A stretch of 14,151 nt of DNA from Modestobacter sp. (lineage in GTDB: Bacteria; Actinomycetota; Actinomycetes; Mycobacteriales; Geodermatophilaceae): positions 1 to 14,151 of the forward strand of contig JAOPVN010000368.1 in the NCBI GenBank assembly GCA_025966175.1, in the 5' to 3' direction. The notes beneath the pieces were generated by a model. The model did no database searches and was not told the origin of the DNA. It saw only the letters and a program-made list of their open reading frames with translations. The position numbers and the translations under genes are program-made. Below, piece after piece: positions 13,728 to 14,151 of this stretch (position 1 is its first letter; each line of letters starts with the position of its first letter).

Positions 13728-14151
13728 CTAAGTCAGCGGCCAGGCCGCGACGCGGTCGTAGCGCGGTTCGGGGCCGAGGTGGCTGCGCCAGAGCACCACC
13801 TCCCGCACCGGCCAGACCGGGCCGCGGTAGCCGGCGAGCCGCTCGGCAAGATCACTGTCGGCCGGCTGGCCGGGACGCCAGCGCCCCACGGTCAGGTGCG
13901 CCCGGAACGGCCGGTCCTCGACCGGCAGACCCAGCGCCCGGGCCGCGGCTGCCAGCCGGGCGGCGAGCGCGGCCAGCTCGTCGACGTCCCCCGACAGCCC
14001 GGCCCAGTACACCGTGGGCCGGCGGCGCGACCCGAACCGGCCGGCCCCGGTCAGCTGCAGCGACATCGGCGGTGTACCGGCCACCGCCGGGGTCACCGCG
14101 GCGGTCAGGGGCGCCAGCAGCGGAGCCGGGACGGCGCCCAGGAACAGCAGG
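13728..14151 (-). CDS. thpR: 2'-5' RNA ligase/cyclic phosphodiesterase (ThpR-like), C-terminal part (runs off right edge)
   Basis: The minus-strand frame enters from the right edge without a start and ends at TAG (complement of 13728-13730), leaving about 140 residues. The visible part has PPMSLQLTGAGRFGSRRRPTVYWAGL, a segment that follows the first catalytic motif in ThpR/LigT proteins, then a long Ala-rich helix, then FRAHLTVGR, the second of the two HxT/S motifs. The end LWRSHLGPEPRYDRVAAWPL is also typical. The first HxT motif should lie beyond 14151, so integrity cannot be judged. Family members (two-histidine phosphoesterases) open 2',3'-cyclic phosphates or join 2'-5' bonds in RNA. An internal GTG at 14096 is not a plausible start because it would remove the first catalytic half. 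Confidence 0.87.
   Translation of the reverse strand, partial: LLFLGAVPAPLLAPLTAAVTPAVAGTPPMSLQLTGAGRFGSRRRPTVYWAGLSGDVDELAALAARLAAAARALGLPVEDRPFRAHLTVGRWRPGQPADSDLAERLAGYRGPVWPVREVVLWRSHLGPEPRYDRVAAWPLT

Noticed and set aside
1..14151. CRISPR arrays, tRNA or rRNA genes, insertion sequences, prophage or toxin-antitoxin genes
   Set aside because: Reading through the window I saw no regular spaced repeats, tRNA-like cloverleaf, transposase or terminal inverted repeats, and almost all bases are assigned to ordinary chromosomal genes.

Overview
The window is very GC-rich (clearly above 70 % by eye), with GC at nearly every third codon position, GTG and CTG starts, tightly packed genes and long spurious open frames antisense to the real genes. 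This points to a high-GC actinobacterium. The gene content and the TAGCGT/TAGGCT-type -10 boxes would suit a Geodermatophilaceae-like soil or rock actinomycete, but that placement is inference. It reads as a chromosomal region: I see no transposase, phage gene, tRNA, rRNA or CRISPR array.

Layout. (1) Positions 1-992, minus strand: N-terminal part of a large LuxR/MalT-type AAA ATPase regulator that runs off the left edge. (2) 1199-1603, plus: small SnoaL-like/DUF4440 (NTF2-fold) protein, divergent from gene 1. (3) 1612-2439, minus: TrmH/SpoU-family RNA 2'-O-methyltransferase, convergent with gene 2. (4) 2440-2676: intergenic stretch with an orphan membrane-like peptide frame that lacks a start codon. 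(5) 2677-4794, plus: membrane-anchored PAS-GGDEF-EAL protein with apparently complete cyclase and phosphodiesterase motifs.

(6) 4885-11829, plus: seven co-directional genes separated by 4-bp overlaps or gaps of 10 and 15 bp. They are an ABC-2 exporter pair (ATPase and permease), a TetR repressor that appears to start at CTG, an FtsX/MacB-type exporter made of two consecutive ATPases and one 900-residue double-FtsX permease, and a phosphoribosyltransferase. The first promoter overlaps a cluster of three TTGAGTT/AACTCA half-sites, a likely operator for the TetR protein. I infer an autoregulated ABC-2/TetR cassette. The directly abutting FtsX exporter either belongs to the same transcript or uses a leaderless promoter whose -10 box includes the tetR stop codon.

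(7) 11831-12661, minus: double-hotdog thioesterase-family protein, convergent with the phosphoribosyltransferase with one base between stop codons. (8) 12689-13657, plus: aldo/keto reductase, divergent from the thioesterase with only 27 bp between starts. (9) 13728-14151, minus: C-terminal part of a ThpR-like 2'-5' RNA ligase/cyclic phosphodiesterase that runs off the right edge. A GC hairpin lies between genes 8 and 9.

Most families here are ordinary. The parts most worth a second look are the TetR-type operator cluster with the two-exporter array behind it, the CTG start of tetR, the asymmetric second ATPase (SLGEQ in place of SGGEQ), and the start-less peptide at 2440-2702. I did not find a convincing wholly new system.
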